From the NCBI GenBank assembly GCA_004322045.1, contig SCRN01000020.1:106850-170849 (forward strand): a stretch of 64,000 nucleotides of DNA, given 5' to 3'. This document shows positions 36,401-45,053 of this stretch, in pieces (the stretch's first letter is position 1; each line of letters starts with the position of its first letter). The translations under genes and the position numbers were made by a program. This DNA comes from Paraburkholderia sp. (GTDB lineage Bacteria > Pseudomonadota > Gammaproteobacteria > Burkholderiales > Burkholderiaceae). The notes beneath the pieces are model-generated. The model was not told the DNA's origin. It ran no database searches and saw only the letters and a program-made list of their open reading frames with translations.

Positions 36401-39400
36401 CGCCGTCGATGCGTTGCCGTCGCCGTCCTTGGCCGTCACCACGAGATCGACGTTGCCCGCTTCCTTGAGCTTGGCGTCGCAGGTCATGAGGCCGTGGTCG
36501 TCGCTCTTTCCGCTGCACAGCGTGCCGAGGTCCTTCGTCTCCGTGCGATTGTCGTAGGCATAGAAACCACCGACCATCCGCTTGCGCGTCGAGATCGTGA
36601 TGCGTGCGATGCCATGCACTTCGAGCGGGACGCCCGCGCGCGGCCTGCCTTGCAAATCGACGGCGAGCGCTTTGACCGGCACGGTGTTGCCCACCGACAC
36701 CCATTGCCCCGACTTCACGCCCGCGACGACGGCGGATGGCCACAGCGTCGCGTTGCCGCTGATCGTCTGCACCTCGCCATTCGGATCGGCGAAGGTCGCT
36801 TCGAGCGCCAGCGCCTTCGGCGCATCGATCTGCGGCAGATTCTTCAGCGTGAACGCTCCCGATCCGTTGCGATCGAGCGTGACCGGTTCCTTGTCGGCAA
36901 TCAGCTTCGCGGTGTCATCGTCGGCTTGTTGCTCTGTTTGCGCATCGTCCACAGGCGAACCGGCAGCGGCTTCCTTCGGCTTCACGTAGGGGGTGAAGCT
37001 GAAGTCGGGAAACGTGTCGGCAAACGAAGGGGACGTCGTCTTCATCAACGCCGAAACTTGCACTGGCAAGCCCGCGGCCCCGCCACCGGAGGTGTACTCG
37101 ATCTGCAATGTCAACGGTGCTTGCTTAGCGGCCACGAGCGGATGCGCCTTCTCGTCGCGCACGCCGATCGAGCCTTTGAATACCGGCAGACGAAACGCCT
37201 CGACACGGAAGCTGCCCGAATCGTAGCTATGCCCCGGCGACTCGTTTGCCGTGTCGGCGTCGGCGTCGCTTTTATCGTTGGCATCGCCGGAAGCCGCATT
37301 CGCATTGCCGTCATCCAGCGAAACGTCGTACTCCCCCAGCTTCGCCGCCGCGGGAATTGCAAACGTCGAATCGGCCGTGTGATCGGCCGCCCATGTCAGG
37401 GGGAAATGCCACGTTTGTCCACTGCCCAGATGGCGAATCGTCAAGCGCGTCGGGTAAGTCTTCGGCAACGCCAGACCGCGCATCGTCTCCACACGAATGA
37501 AGTGTTTCATCGACACCGTCTCGCCCGCGCGCAGCAGCGTACGGTCGAATACCGTGTGCGCGCGAACCGTACGCTCGCGGCTCGTATCGGTCGGCACGTT
37601 GAAACGCCACGCTTCGATGCCGCGATCCCAGTCGGAGCGCACGAACGCCATGTCCGGTCCGGTCTTCGGATCGTCGACCCGGGCCGAGACGAACAACCCG
37701 TCGAAGCTGTCGTCTTTGCACGCGACCCGCGAACTCAGTTGCCCGGGGATCGTCAATACCCCCTGCGCGTCGGTTTTTCCCGATGCAAGCTCGTCGCCGT
37801 TGCAATCGCTGACGTGAACCTCGGCGTGCGGCACGCTTTGCCCTTTGTCGAGCGTAGTGACCCAGACGACGCTATTCTCGCGTCCCACTTTCAGATGGAC
37901 GCCGAGATTGGTCACGAGCACCGCTGTGCGCACGTACATCGGCGCCTGCTTGCCAAGCAGCGACGCGCCAAGCGCTGGAGAGGAAAGCTCGATCACGTAG
38001 AAGCCGGGCTTGTCGACCGGCACGCCAACGACTTCGAACGGACGCAACGTCTTCGGATCGGCCTTGGGCAACGTCAGCCGCTGAACACCACGCGCACCGG
38101 CGAGCAGCGACAAGGAACGCACGTCAATCGTCGGATCCTTGGCCTCGCGCTCACTATCGGTCGATTCGCTAGGAGGGGGCACGATCACGGGATAAGGATT
38201 ATGTGCGAGCAGTTGCGGCATCTGCCGGTCGATCTCGCTACGCGACATCGTGAAGCCGTCGAATCGGTCGACGTTGCGCATCCAGCGGCGAATATCGGAA
38301 TCCGCATCGACGCGAAGCTTCGTGAACTGCGCAGTGCCCGCATTCAGACCGGAAATATGCAGATCGGCTTCGACGTTGCGCAGCGTAACGGGGACGAGTG
38401 CTGGCATACCCGGTTCCGCGAATCGTTCGATGATGCCGAAGGCGCCGGACGAAAATTTCGCCAGCGGCGGCAACGGCGCCGTCGAGGTCTTCAGCGGGAA
38501 CAGATCCGCGTTCGACAGCGCGCGACCGCTGACATCTTTCAGATTCGAAGGCAGCACGATCGTCAGGTCGCTGCGCTCGGGCAACGGGGCAGCAAACTCC
38601 ACCGCCTCGGTTTGCGGATCGTTATCATCGTCGGAGAACTTGGGCTTGATTTCTCCGTCCGGCCCCTTGATGCGGATTTTTTCGGCGTCGGCGCGCGCGA
38701 TGGGCGCGTTGAACGAGAGCCGAAGCGGCCGCAACGGCGTGCAAGGCGCCTTGGCGTTCTCGCGCTCGCAGCTAAAGCTCGCGGCGAACGGATCGCGCAC
38801 GCTGAAATTGAAGCGGCGCTCGACGTCATTGGCGATCCCGCTCGGGCTCGCGACGCCTTTGCCGTAGATGAGCTGCGCCTTCGTGCCCGACGGCAAGGCT
38901 TGCTGACATTGCAGCGTCAGCACCCGCGACGCTTGCTTTTGCAGGTCGAAGCGTTTGAGTAGCGCCGTGCGTGTAGCGGGATCGACGCTTTTGACTGGGA
39001 TGCGGTTACCCAGCGCGCTCGATTCGCACCAAATGTGTTCCCGCACGGACGCGTCCGTGCTCGGCCCATTCAGCGTAACGACGAAGGCCTGGTTCTCCTC
39101 GATTTGCCCACCCGAGGGCCGTATGCTTTGGACGAACGGGCCGCCGGTTTGGAATGCGTAATGCGTCGGGCCAGTCAACGCGGCGCCGGCCGCCGACTTC
39201 AGGCCGTCTTTCAACTCGACCGAGCAGGCGACGCCGGGCGGCAGATCGTCGGTGAAATCCCAAGCCCAAGTTTTATCGTCGATCCAGCGCGATTGGCCCG
39301 CGCTCACCTTGGCGTCGTTGCACTTGATCGAAGCCGGCGCGGGCAAATCCGCCGCGCCGAACGCCACCATCGACTCGTCGAACTTCACGAGCACCTGGCG

Positions 39401-39541
39401 CACCTTCGCCACTGTGCCTTGCGGCGAGACTCGCGTGATGCGCGCCGCTTCGGCTTGCCACGTCGTGGCCGAGAGCACCCCCAACGCCGCGACCGCCGCG
39501 GCAACCCATTTGCATTGTCGTTTTATCGCGTCGCGTCGCAT
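33467..39541 (-). CDS. Bacterial alpha-2-macroglobulin, thioester-containing
   Basis: 2024-residue periplasmic protease-trap-type protein. It has a signal peptide (VAAAVAALGVLSATTWQAEA), repeated MG beta-sandwich domains through about residue 1250, an A2M domain (PRVTLDANGEAAVDVPLND), and the thioester motif YGCLEQQSS with Cys at residue 1533. The TED helical toroid and a receptor-type C-terminal domain follow (YDYVPKGKFSIEYTVRLNN). The CLEQ site implies covalent trapping of attacking proteases (family knowledge). E. coli YfhM, the thioester form, is a lipoprotein; here no lipobox Cys follows the signal, so the protein should be soluble in the periplasm. It is coupled to pbpC, which fits a pair that detects and repairs cell-wall breaches. 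Confidence 0.95.
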   Translation of the reverse strand: MRRDAIKRQCKWVAAAVAALGVLSATTWQAEAARITRVSPQGTVAKVRQVLVKFDESMVAFGAADLPAPASIKCNDAKVSAGQSRWIDDKTWAWDFTDDLPPGVACSVELKDGLKSAAGAALTGPTHYAFQTGGPFVQSIRPSGGQIEENQAFVVTLNGPSTDASVREHIWCESSALGNRIPVKSVDPATRTALLKRFDLQKQASRVLTLQCQQALPSGTKAQLIYGKGVASPSGIANDVERRFNFSVRDPFAASFSCERENAKAPCTPLRPLRLSFNAPIARADAEKIRIKGPDGEIKPKFSDDDNDPQTEAVEFAAPLPERSDLTIVLPSNLKDVSGRALSNADLFPLKTSTAPLPPLAKFSSGAFGIIERFAEPGMPALVPVTLRNVEADLHISGLNAGTAQFTKLRVDADSDIRRWMRNVDRFDGFTMSRSEIDRQMPQLLAHNPYPVIVPPPSESTDSEREAKDPTIDVRSLSLLAGARGVQRLTLPKADPKTLRPFEVVGVPVDKPGFYVIELSSPALGASLLGKQAPMYVRTAVLVTNLGVHLKVGRENSVVWVTTLDKGQSVPHAEVHVSDCNGDELASGKTDAQGVLTIPGQLSSRVACKDDSFDGLFVSARVDDPKTGPDMAFVRSDWDRGIEAWRFNVPTDTSRERTVRAHTVFDRTLLRAGETVSMKHFIRVETMRGLALPKTYPTRLTIRHLGSGQTWHFPLTWAADHTADSTFAIPAAAKLGEYDVSLDDGNANAASGDANDKSDADADTANESPGHSYDSGSFRVEAFRLPVFKGSIGVRDEKAHPLVAAKQAPLTLQIEYTSGGGAAGLPVQVSALMKTTSPSFADTFPDFSFTPYVKPKEAAAGSPVDDAQTEQQADDDTAKLIADKEPVTLDRNGSGAFTLKNLPQIDAPKALALEATFADPNGEVQTISGNATLWPSAVVAGVKSGQWVSVGNTVPVKALAVDLQGRPRAGVPLEVHGIARITISTRKRMVGGFYAYDNRTETKDLGTLCSGKSDDHGLMTCDAKLKEAGNVDLVVTAKDGDGNASTATTSVWVTREEDLWFGNENTDRIDVLPEKTSYEPGETARFQVRMPFRFATALVAVEREGIIETHVVKLDGKDPTISLKVAQDWGPNVYVSVLALRGRIHEVPWYSFFTWGWKAPLEWVHAFWYEGRRYEPPTPLVDLSKPAYRYGLAEIKVGTAAHKLGVTVTPDSKTYTVRGKAHVKVRVQMPGGKPAPAGTQVAIAAVDEALLELMPNDSWDVLDAMLQRRAYGVETATAQMEIVGRRHFGRKAVPAGGGGGHGATRELFDTLLLWNPRVTLDANGEAAVDVPLNDALTSFRIVAIAAVGDGTFGTGSTTIRSTQDLQLISGLPPLVREGDQFRAQFTVRNTTARAMKVVVTPNVPGLSLQPQTVDVAAGSAREVAWTVTPPDGLSDAALPALTWNVGAAEQGGPHAADALKVSQRVAAAIPVTVQQATLTQVDGTFTLPVAAPANATATAAGALRGGIAVSLQPKLSDGLPGVRRWFERYPYGCLEQQSSRALGLGDVAQWQAVVAKMPVYLDRDGLANYFPPGDDNGATGSTTLSAYLLAVTDEAAKLDPRFALPDDLRAKLETGLINFVEGKITRNVWAPRKDLDLRKLEAIEALSRFGDARASMLDSLEIAPNQWPTSAVIDYYAILTRVKDIARRDQKLAQAEQIIRSRLTYQGTRLTFSTADGDELWWLMTGSETNAARTVLTFVSVPGWKDEMPRLVAGLLALQSRGAWSTTTSNLWGSLAVQAFSRAFESTPVTGQTKLQLGATARTVDWSQAAASAAPATNAASATAVTKTANTRSQWLPWPPDARTAPASLTLTQQGTGKPWATIESLAAVALKAPFAAGYRITKTVTPVDPAVKGVYTRGDVLRVHLDIDAQSDMTWVVVNDPVPAGATILGSGLGRDSEAATTGEKSQDGVWPAFVERSFDGYRAYYDYVPKGKFSIEYTVRLNNAGTFGLPPTRVEALYAPSTYGVLPNANVAVRMPAAAKPQ

Positions 39542-39728
39542 GAAGCGCGCTCCCAGGTTTGTTCGTTCTTCGGAATTGGGAGCGATTCTAACTGAGTTGT
39601 ATGGCGATTCCAGTGCGACCAGGCAAGGGGTCGCGAATAGTGCGAATAGTGAGACGTGAGACGCGATTCGCTAATGTGAGATGCCGCGGAGGTCGGGCGC
39701 GACGTTTTCTTTTCTTGATTTTCTTTAC

Positions 39729-40025
39729 TTAGCGGATGAACTTCACGAGACCCACGATCAATGCCGTCATGGCGAAGGTCGAGCCGAGGTACCACTTGAT
39801 CAAGTCGGCCTTCATTTCCGCCAGCTTCGCCGAGAGGCTCAAGTCCAGCGCGGCCATATCGTGCGTCGTCGCAATTTTGTCATCGATGATCTCGCGCAGC
39901 GCATGGGCCTGGCCTTTCGCCTGTTCCGGCGCAAACCCGGCGGCCTCGAGCCGTTCTGCGTATGCCAACGTGTCAAAAACAGTAGCGGTCATGCGATTTC
40001 GGGAAAGAGTCCTGAAGTGGCGCAT
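39729..40025 (-). CDS. DUF1640 (CCDC90-like) coiled-coil membrane protein
   Basis: 98-residue protein. The body (VFDTLAYAERLEAAGFAPEQ, REIIDDKIATTHDMAALDLS) forms coiled coil, ending in a single C-terminal membrane helix (GSTFAMTALIVGLVKFIR). This is the bacterial version of the DUF1640/CCDC90 family (related to mitochondrial MCUR1), function unresolved. GGAG nine bases before ATG 40025 favours MRHFRTLSRNRMTATVFD; ATG 39992 (MTATVFD) fits the family start but lacks a ribosome-binding site. Confidence 0.8.
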   Translation of the reverse strand: MRHFRTLSRNRMTATVFDTLAYAERLEAAGFAPEQAKGQAHALREIIDDKIATTHDMAALDLSLSAKLAEMKADLIKWYLGSTFAMTALIVGLVKFIR

Positions 40026-40276
40026 CGTATCTCGCTCCGCGGGGAAAAAGCGATTTGGACGTAGAAATCGGACGCAATTACGAGCCCGCGCAGCGTGACG
40101 GCCGTGGCGCGGCAAGCGCCGCTCAGGTTCTCTGAAGGCGGCATATTACGCCCGCGCAAGCCGCAGCCGTCCCTTCGGCCCGGGCCGGTGCGGCGCGGCA
40201 CATTTCGGCTTGCGCTGAAACATGGATGATGACCCGCGACTTACACTGCTTTCACCGATTCAACGCCGAGCCTCCC

Positions 40277-41464
40277 ATGACCCAGACGTACCCGACCGAT
40301 CCGCTGCAAGCCGTCACGCACCCCAACCCGTACCCGTACTACGCTGCGCTTCGCCACCGCGCGCCGCTCGTACGCGACGAAGCATCGAACCTGTGGGTGG
40401 CCGCCCGCGCGCAGACGGTCAACCGCGTGCTGGGCGACGAGCGATTGACCGTGCGCCCGGCGAGCGAGCCCGTACCGCATGCCATTGCCGGACAACCGGC
40501 GGGCGAGGTATTCGGGCGGCTAGCGCGCATGAACGAGGGCGATAGCCACCGCCTCGCCCGGCAAGCACTCGTCAACGGGCTCGGTTCGGTCGACACAACC
40601 GCAGTGTTTCACTCGGCCAGCGATCGCGCGGCGAGCCTGATCAAGCGTTTCGATGGGAGCAGCGCCGCCCTGCTCGATGCATTGGCGTTTGCACTACCTG
40701 TGCGCATCGTTGCCGAGCTGATGGGACTGCCCGCCGACGACGCGCTCGAGGCGACGGTCCGTCGATTTGTAGCGTGTCTCTCTCCCGCATCGAGCCAGGA
40801 AACGTTGCGCGAAGCGCATGGAGCCGCTTTGCGATTGCAATCGGCCCTGCATGCCCTAACGCTCGACAGCACGCCTGCATCCCCGCTGCTCGAGCACATC
40901 GTTGCCGGTGGACTCGCAAGAAGCGCCGCTCTGCCCAACGCACTCGTCTCCAACTTGCTGGGACTCTTCTCGCAGACATTCGACGCGACCGCCGGCTTGA
41001 TCGGCAACAGCGTTGTCACCCTCGTCCTATATCGCGACGTGGCCGCGCAACTGCGCGCTGCACGGATCGACATACACGCGTTCGTTCATGAAGTGGCCCG
41101 TTTCGATCCGCCAGTCCACAATACGCGCCGCTTCGCGCGCGATACCGTCGAGATCGAAGGTATAACGTTGCAACCGGGCGATGCCGTACTGGTGGTCTTG
41201 GCTGCCGCCAGCCGCGACGACGATGTCTATGAAAACGCCGACTGCTTCATCGCCGACCGCGAGCGCGCGCCGCTGGCGTGTTTCGGGGCCGGCCGCCACG
41301 CCTGCCCGGGCGAGGCAATCGCAAAGGCTATCGCGGCCGGCGTCGTATCGGCGCTGCTCGAGAGCGGGTACGATCACGCCAACCCTTCGCTGAGCTGGGC
41401 CTATCGGCCTTCGCTCAACGCTCGCATACCAAGCTTCAAATTCTTCGATAGGAGCCCATCATGA
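40277..41464 (+). CDS. Cytochrome P450
   Basis: 395-residue soluble bacterial P450. The heme-Cys loop FGAGRHACPGEAIA matches FxxGxxxCxG, and the ExxR helix is in HEVARFDPP. The I helix reads GLFSQTFDATAGLIGNSV, without the usual AGx(D/E)T oxygen-activating motif in normal form, so the oxygen chemistry could be atypical. N-terminal features (AVTHPNPYPYYAALR, RPASEPVPHAI) are typical. The stop overlaps the start of a small monooxygenase gene (ATG 41461), so the two are co-translated. No dedicated ferredoxin or reductase is adjacent. ATG 40277 (MTQTYPTDPL) is preferred; ribosome-binding sites are weak. Confidence 0.92.
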   Translation: MTQTYPTDPLQAVTHPNPYPYYAALRHRAPLVRDEASNLWVAARAQTVNRVLGDERLTVRPASEPVPHAIAGQPAGEVFGRLARMNEGDSHRLARQALVNGLGSVDTTAVFHSASDRAASLIKRFDGSSAALLDALAFALPVRIVAELMGLPADDALEATVRRFVACLSPASSQETLREAHGAALRLQSALHALTLDSTPASPLLEHIVAGGLARSAALPNALVSNLLGLFSQTFDATAGLIGNSVVTLVLYRDVAAQLRAARIDIHAFVHEVARFDPPVHNTRRFARDTVEIEGITLQPGDAVLVVLAAASRDDDVYENADCFIADRERAPLACFGAGRHACPGEAIAKAIAAGVVSALLESGYDHANPSLSWAYRPSLNARIPSFKFFDRSPS

Positions 41465-41817
41465 TTGCCGTCATCTTCGAAGTCACCCCCAAGGCTGGCC
41501 ACCGCGACGAATATTTGGAGATTGCGGCGCGCCTAAAGCCGCTGCTCGCCGATATTCCCGGCTTCATCTCGATCGAGCGCTTCCAAAGCTTGGCCGATCC
41601 GAACAAGCTGCTCTCGCTCTCATTTTGGGCCGACGAGGACGCCGTGGCGCAATGGCGCAACGTCGAGGCGCATCGCCATGCCCAAGCGGAAGGACGCGGG
41701 TCAGTGTTCGCCAACTATAGGCTGCGGATCGCAGGGGTCGTGCGCGACTATGGCATGACCGAGCGCGAGCAAGCGCCTGCCGATAGCCGCCGCGTTCACG
41801 ATCGAACGACGCAGTGA
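41461..41817 (+). CDS. Antibiotic-biosynthesis-monooxygenase (ABM) domain protein
   Basis: 118-residue ferredoxin-like alpha/beta protein (MIAVIFEVTPKAGHRDEYLE, GFISIERFQSLADPNKLLSL, SFWADEDAVAQWRNVEAHRH). ABM proteins are cofactor-free monooxygenases or heme-degrading or stress proteins. It begins inside the P450 stop codon region (4-base overlap), which strongly suggests a shared pathway with the P450. The substrate is unknown. Confidence 0.88.
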   Translation: MIAVIFEVTPKAGHRDEYLEIAARLKPLLADIPGFISIERFQSLADPNKLLSLSFWADEDAVAQWRNVEAHRHAQAEGRGSVFANYRLRIAGVVRDYGMTEREQAPADSRRVHDRTTQ

Positions 41818-41954
41818 AGCGAGACGCCCGAGCGGTCGCATCCGTCTGCCGGGCGCCTATCCTCGTTCGGTGGAAAACTGCTTTCGGCATTCGCGATGCT
41901 CGAAATGCAGCTCAAGACCACATCCTTGCCAAGCCAACCCGTGGCATCGTCATG

Positions 41955-43448
41955 TCAGATATCGAATAAGGAAACGGCCTGCATGACGCCCATTGATCGT
42001 TGCCGCATCTCCTCGGAGATCGATGCAACCGAGTTGACGAGCGCCGAATTCTGTTGCGTCGTCAGATCTATCGCAGTGATGGCCTCTTCGATCTGTGTCA
42101 TTGCACGGCTTTGTTCTGAGCACGCGTCCTTTATCTCTCCGACGAGATCGCTGACCACCCCCACGGCCGCTTCGGTTTCCCGCATTGTTGCACCCGACCG
42201 CTCTGCCGCCACGCGTCCTTCCCGTGCCAAATCGAGGCTACGGTTTGCAAGAACGCGAATCTGGTTAGCGGCGGTCGCACTTCGCTGAGCAAGAGCCCGC
42301 ACTTCGGATGCGACGATCGCGAAGCTCCGTCCACTGGGCCCAGCGCGAGCCGCTTCAACCGCGGCATTGAGCGCAAGAATATTGGTTTGAAATGCAATCG
42401 CGTCGATGACGACAACGATGCTCGCGCTTTCCGAACTCGATACATCGATCTTGCGCATGATCTCGATCAGGCACGCCAGTGTCTGTCCGCCCTCGCGTGC
42501 AGCACACGTGGACTCGCGCGCAAGCCTGTCCGCTTCGGCAGATGATTGGGAATTGTTGAAAATGCTCGCGTTGAGCTGTTCCACGCTCGCCGCCGTATCT
42601 TGAACACTGCTGACCTGCTGCTCGGTTCTCACCGACAAATCTTGATTTCCATCAGAAAGCGTTTCCGTGCCCGACGATACTTGCGTGACGCCGTCACGTA
42701 CATCAGCGACCGCAGTCCTCAAATTCAGGATCGCCTGATTGAGTAGGACCAGCACATCGCCTAGCTCGCCATCGCCCGGCACACTTGGCGCAATGTCCAA
42801 TTGACCCGCAGCCAGACCAACGGCCAGTCTCGTGATCTCTTGCAACGGGCGATGAAACAACTTTGCCAACAACAAACCGGTGCCCCCGAAAATCAACAGT
42901 AAGGCAATGCACACGGTTTCCAATGAGACGCCCCGAAAGGCAACGATGCATGCTCCAAGCGAGGCCATGAATTGGCAGAAAACAATACCTGTGACTTTTC
43001 CACGCAAACTTACGCGGCCAACCCGGCGTGGCGCGCCGTACCATCGCTTCCTCGTGATTCTGCCTGCCCGTATCGACCAACCGGCTTTGACCTCATCCAT
43101 CGTGCGGTATGCACGGGCCGCCTGAGCGCTTTGCGCGGGCTCAATGGGCTCAATGAGCGCAATGGCACGTTTGCCGGAGCGGCCGGGCATAAGATTGGAA
43201 CGCGCCCAAAACACTTCGTCAGTCACGGTTCGATAAGGCAATATTCCGATCCATGGACGATTCGCGCGCACCGTCCGTTGAATATCGAGCAGAACGGCCT
43301 TCGGTATATTCGCAAGCAAAGACGACGCTGCCACCCGCACCAGCGATTCCCGAGGCCATCCGAGCGATGCCACGAACGCGTCGTTGACATATTCGATCAA
43401 GCCATCCAGCGTCACCATGACGAGCGGACGGCGTGCATTAGACGTCAT
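41955..43448 (-). CDS. PAS-containing methyl-accepting chemotaxis protein (Aer-like)
   Basis: 497-residue chemoreceptor without a periplasmic sensor. An N-terminal PAS domain (about 5-100: [40 protein letters not shown]) precedes a basic linker, two close membrane helices (about 155-200) and a cytoplasmic signalling domain. The tip [20 protein letters not shown] is conserved, but the next segment reads [16 protein letters not shown] instead of the near-universal [16 protein letters not shown]. The architecture matches Aer-type energy taxis receptors. Its ATG overlaps the stop of the GMC oxidoreductase (ATGA at 43445-43448), placing it as the last gene of the catabolic operon. It probably couples movement to metabolism of the operon's substrate (inference). 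Confidence 0.92.
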   Translation of the reverse strand: MTSNARRPLVMVTLDGLIEYVNDAFVASLGWPRESLVRVAASSLLANIPKAVLLDIQRTVRANRPWIGILPYRTVTDEVFWARSNLMPGRSGKRAIALIEPIEPAQSAQAARAYRTMDEVKAGWSIRAGRITRKRWYGAPRRVGRVSLRGKVTGIVFCQFMASLGACIVAFRGVSLETVCIALLLIFGGTGLLLAKLFHRPLQEITRLAVGLAAGQLDIAPSVPGDGELGDVLVLLNQAILNLRTAVADVRDGVTQVSSGTETLSDGNQDLSVRTEQQVSSVQDTAASVEQLNASIFNNSQSSAEADRLARESTCAAREGGQTLACLIEIMRKIDVSSSESASIVVVIDAIAFQTNILALNAAVEAARAGPSGRSFAIVASEVRALAQRSATAANQIRVLANRSLDLAREGRVAAERSGATMRETEAAVGVVSDLVGEIKDACSEQSRAMTQIEEAITAIDLTTQQNSALVNSVASISEEMRQRSMGVMQAVSLFDI

Positions 43449-45049
43449 TTAGAAGGCCTGCTTGACATCAGCATGTCGACTGCACGATCAGCCACCGCCA
43501 TCACAGTCGCATTCGTATTTGAACTGATGATCGACGGCATCATCGAAGCATCGAAGACGCGCAATCCGCCGACGCCCTTTACCTTGAGGTCCGGGGTCAA
43601 GACCGACATGGGATCGTCAGGGCGCCCCATGCGACACGTGCCCACGGGATGGTAGTTGGACTCCGTGGTCCGCCGGACGTAATCGGCGAGTTCATCGTCC
43701 GACTGGAGTGCGGTTCCGGGTCCGGCCTCCTGTGCCACGATGGATGCGAACGGTTCGCTTCCCGCGATCGATCGCAGATAACGGATCGCTTCGACAAGTC
43801 GCTTCGTATCCTCATCATCGGCAAGCCAGTTCGGGTTGACGAGTGCGTCGTCCGCAGGATCTGCAGATTGGAGGCGTACGGTCCCGCGAGATCGAGGCCG
43901 TACGAGGTTGGCCATCAATGTCATCCCGTAGGTGGGCTTGGGCGCCTGCGGATCCGGCCACATGACCCCAACGCAATAAAGCTGAAGATCCGGTTCCCCC
44001 GTGGGTTCGCGAAGATTGACGAAAGCCATCGTCTCGGCCCCGTTCGACGCGATGGGCCCGTTGTGGAACGCGAGATACCGGAGCGCATTCAACAGTGCGC
44101 GCCGCCCACGGTCTTCCCCGAAGTATCCATATTGCCCGCGAGTCGTCATCGACACGACGGCAACGTTGTGATCCTGCAAATGCTCGCCGACGCCGGGGGA
44201 ATCGACGCGAACCTCGAGCCCAAGCTGGCGCAAATGCGCCGCTGGGCCGATGCCCGACAGCATGAGCAGCTTCGGCGTGGCGAAGGCTCCCGCACAAACG
44301 ATCACTTCGGCCGACGCTCTTGCCTGCGTGAGAACACCGCCAATCGCGTACTCGACGCCGACAGCGCGGTCGCCGTTGAGGACGATGCGTTGGACGCGCG
44401 CGCCTGTCACCAGAGACAGGCGCGGATCGGACATCACAGGAGCGAGAAAGGCATCCGCCGCACTACATCGTCGTCCCGCGTGGGTGGTGGTCTGCATGTA
44501 ACCGACCCCACTCAACGAACCTGCGTTGAAGTCCGCTGCAAACGGCAAACCCTGGCGCTGCATCGCTCGCACGAACCGGTCTGCTACGTCGACCTTGTAC
44601 AACGGATCCGATACTTTCAGTGGGCCGTCCGCGCCGTGCGCTTCATTGTCGAACCGTTGGTTGCCTTCCTGCTTACGGAAGTATGGGAGGAGGCCATCCC
44701 ACGACCAGCCCGAATCGCCGGTTGCCGCGACCCAGCGTTCGTAGTCGGCGCGCGACCCTCTCGTATAGGCCATCGCATTGACCGAACTACCGCCGCCGAC
44801 AACGTTCCCCTGCGGAATGGAAACCACGCGGTCTCCGAGCGACGATTGACGAGCCGATGCGTATCGCTTGATAAACGGGCTACCGTTGAAGAGCATCTTG
44901 AACGTCCCGGCGGGCATGCGAATCAGTGCATTGTTCGCCGGTGGCCCCGCCTCGAGCAGCAGCACCTTCGCCCCCCACTCATGAACCAGCCGGCTCGCCG
45001 TCACGCAGCCGGCGCTGCCGGCGCCGATCACAATGTAGTCGTAGTCCAT
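43445..45049 (-). CDS. GMC-family FAD-dependent alcohol oxidoreductase
   Basis: 534-residue flavoenzyme of the glucose-methanol-choline family, closest in style to choline/aliphatic alcohol dehydrogenases. The FAD motif [19 protein letters not shown], the GMC signature [20 protein letters not shown], and the catalytic pair [12 protein letters not shown] (His) and [14 protein letters not shown] (Asn) are present. It would oxidise a primary alcohol to an aldehyde. It starts 4 bases after the aldehyde dehydrogenase stop and overlaps the chemoreceptor start, so alcohol to aldehyde to acid oxidation is encoded consecutively. The substrate is inferred to be an aryl alcohol from the context. Confidence 0.93.
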   Translation of the reverse strand: MDYDYIVIGAGSAGCVTASRLVHEWGAKVLLLEAGPPANNALIRMPAGTFKMLFNGSPFIKRYASARQSSLGDRVVSIPQGNVVGGGSSVNAMAYTRGSRADYERWVAATGDSGWSWDGLLPYFRKQEGNQRFDNEAHGADGPLKVSDPLYKVDVADRFVRAMQRQGLPFAADFNAGSLSGVGYMQTTTHAGRRCSAADAFLAPVMSDPRLSLVTGARVQRIVLNGDRAVGVEYAIGGVLTQARASAEVIVCAGAFATPKLLMLSGIGPAAHLRQLGLEVRVDSPGVGEHLQDHNVAVVSMTTRGQYGYFGEDRGRRALLNALRYLAFHNGPIASNGAETMAFVNLREPTGEPDLQLYCVGVMWPDPQAPKPTYGMTLMANLVRPRSRGTVRLQSADPADDALVNPNWLADDEDTKRLVEAIRYLRSIAGSEPFASIVAQEAGPGTALQSDDELADYVRRTTESNYHPVGTCRMGRPDDPMSVLTPDLKVKGVGGLRVFDASMMPSIISSNTNATVMAVADRAVDMLMSSRPSK

Positions 45050-45053
45050 CGCG

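Noticed and set aside
36212..38962. A 916-codon plus-strand open frame
   Set aside because: It is antisense to the alpha-2-macroglobulin gene; the translation is Arg/His-rich without domains, as expected for the opposite strand of a G+C-rich gene.
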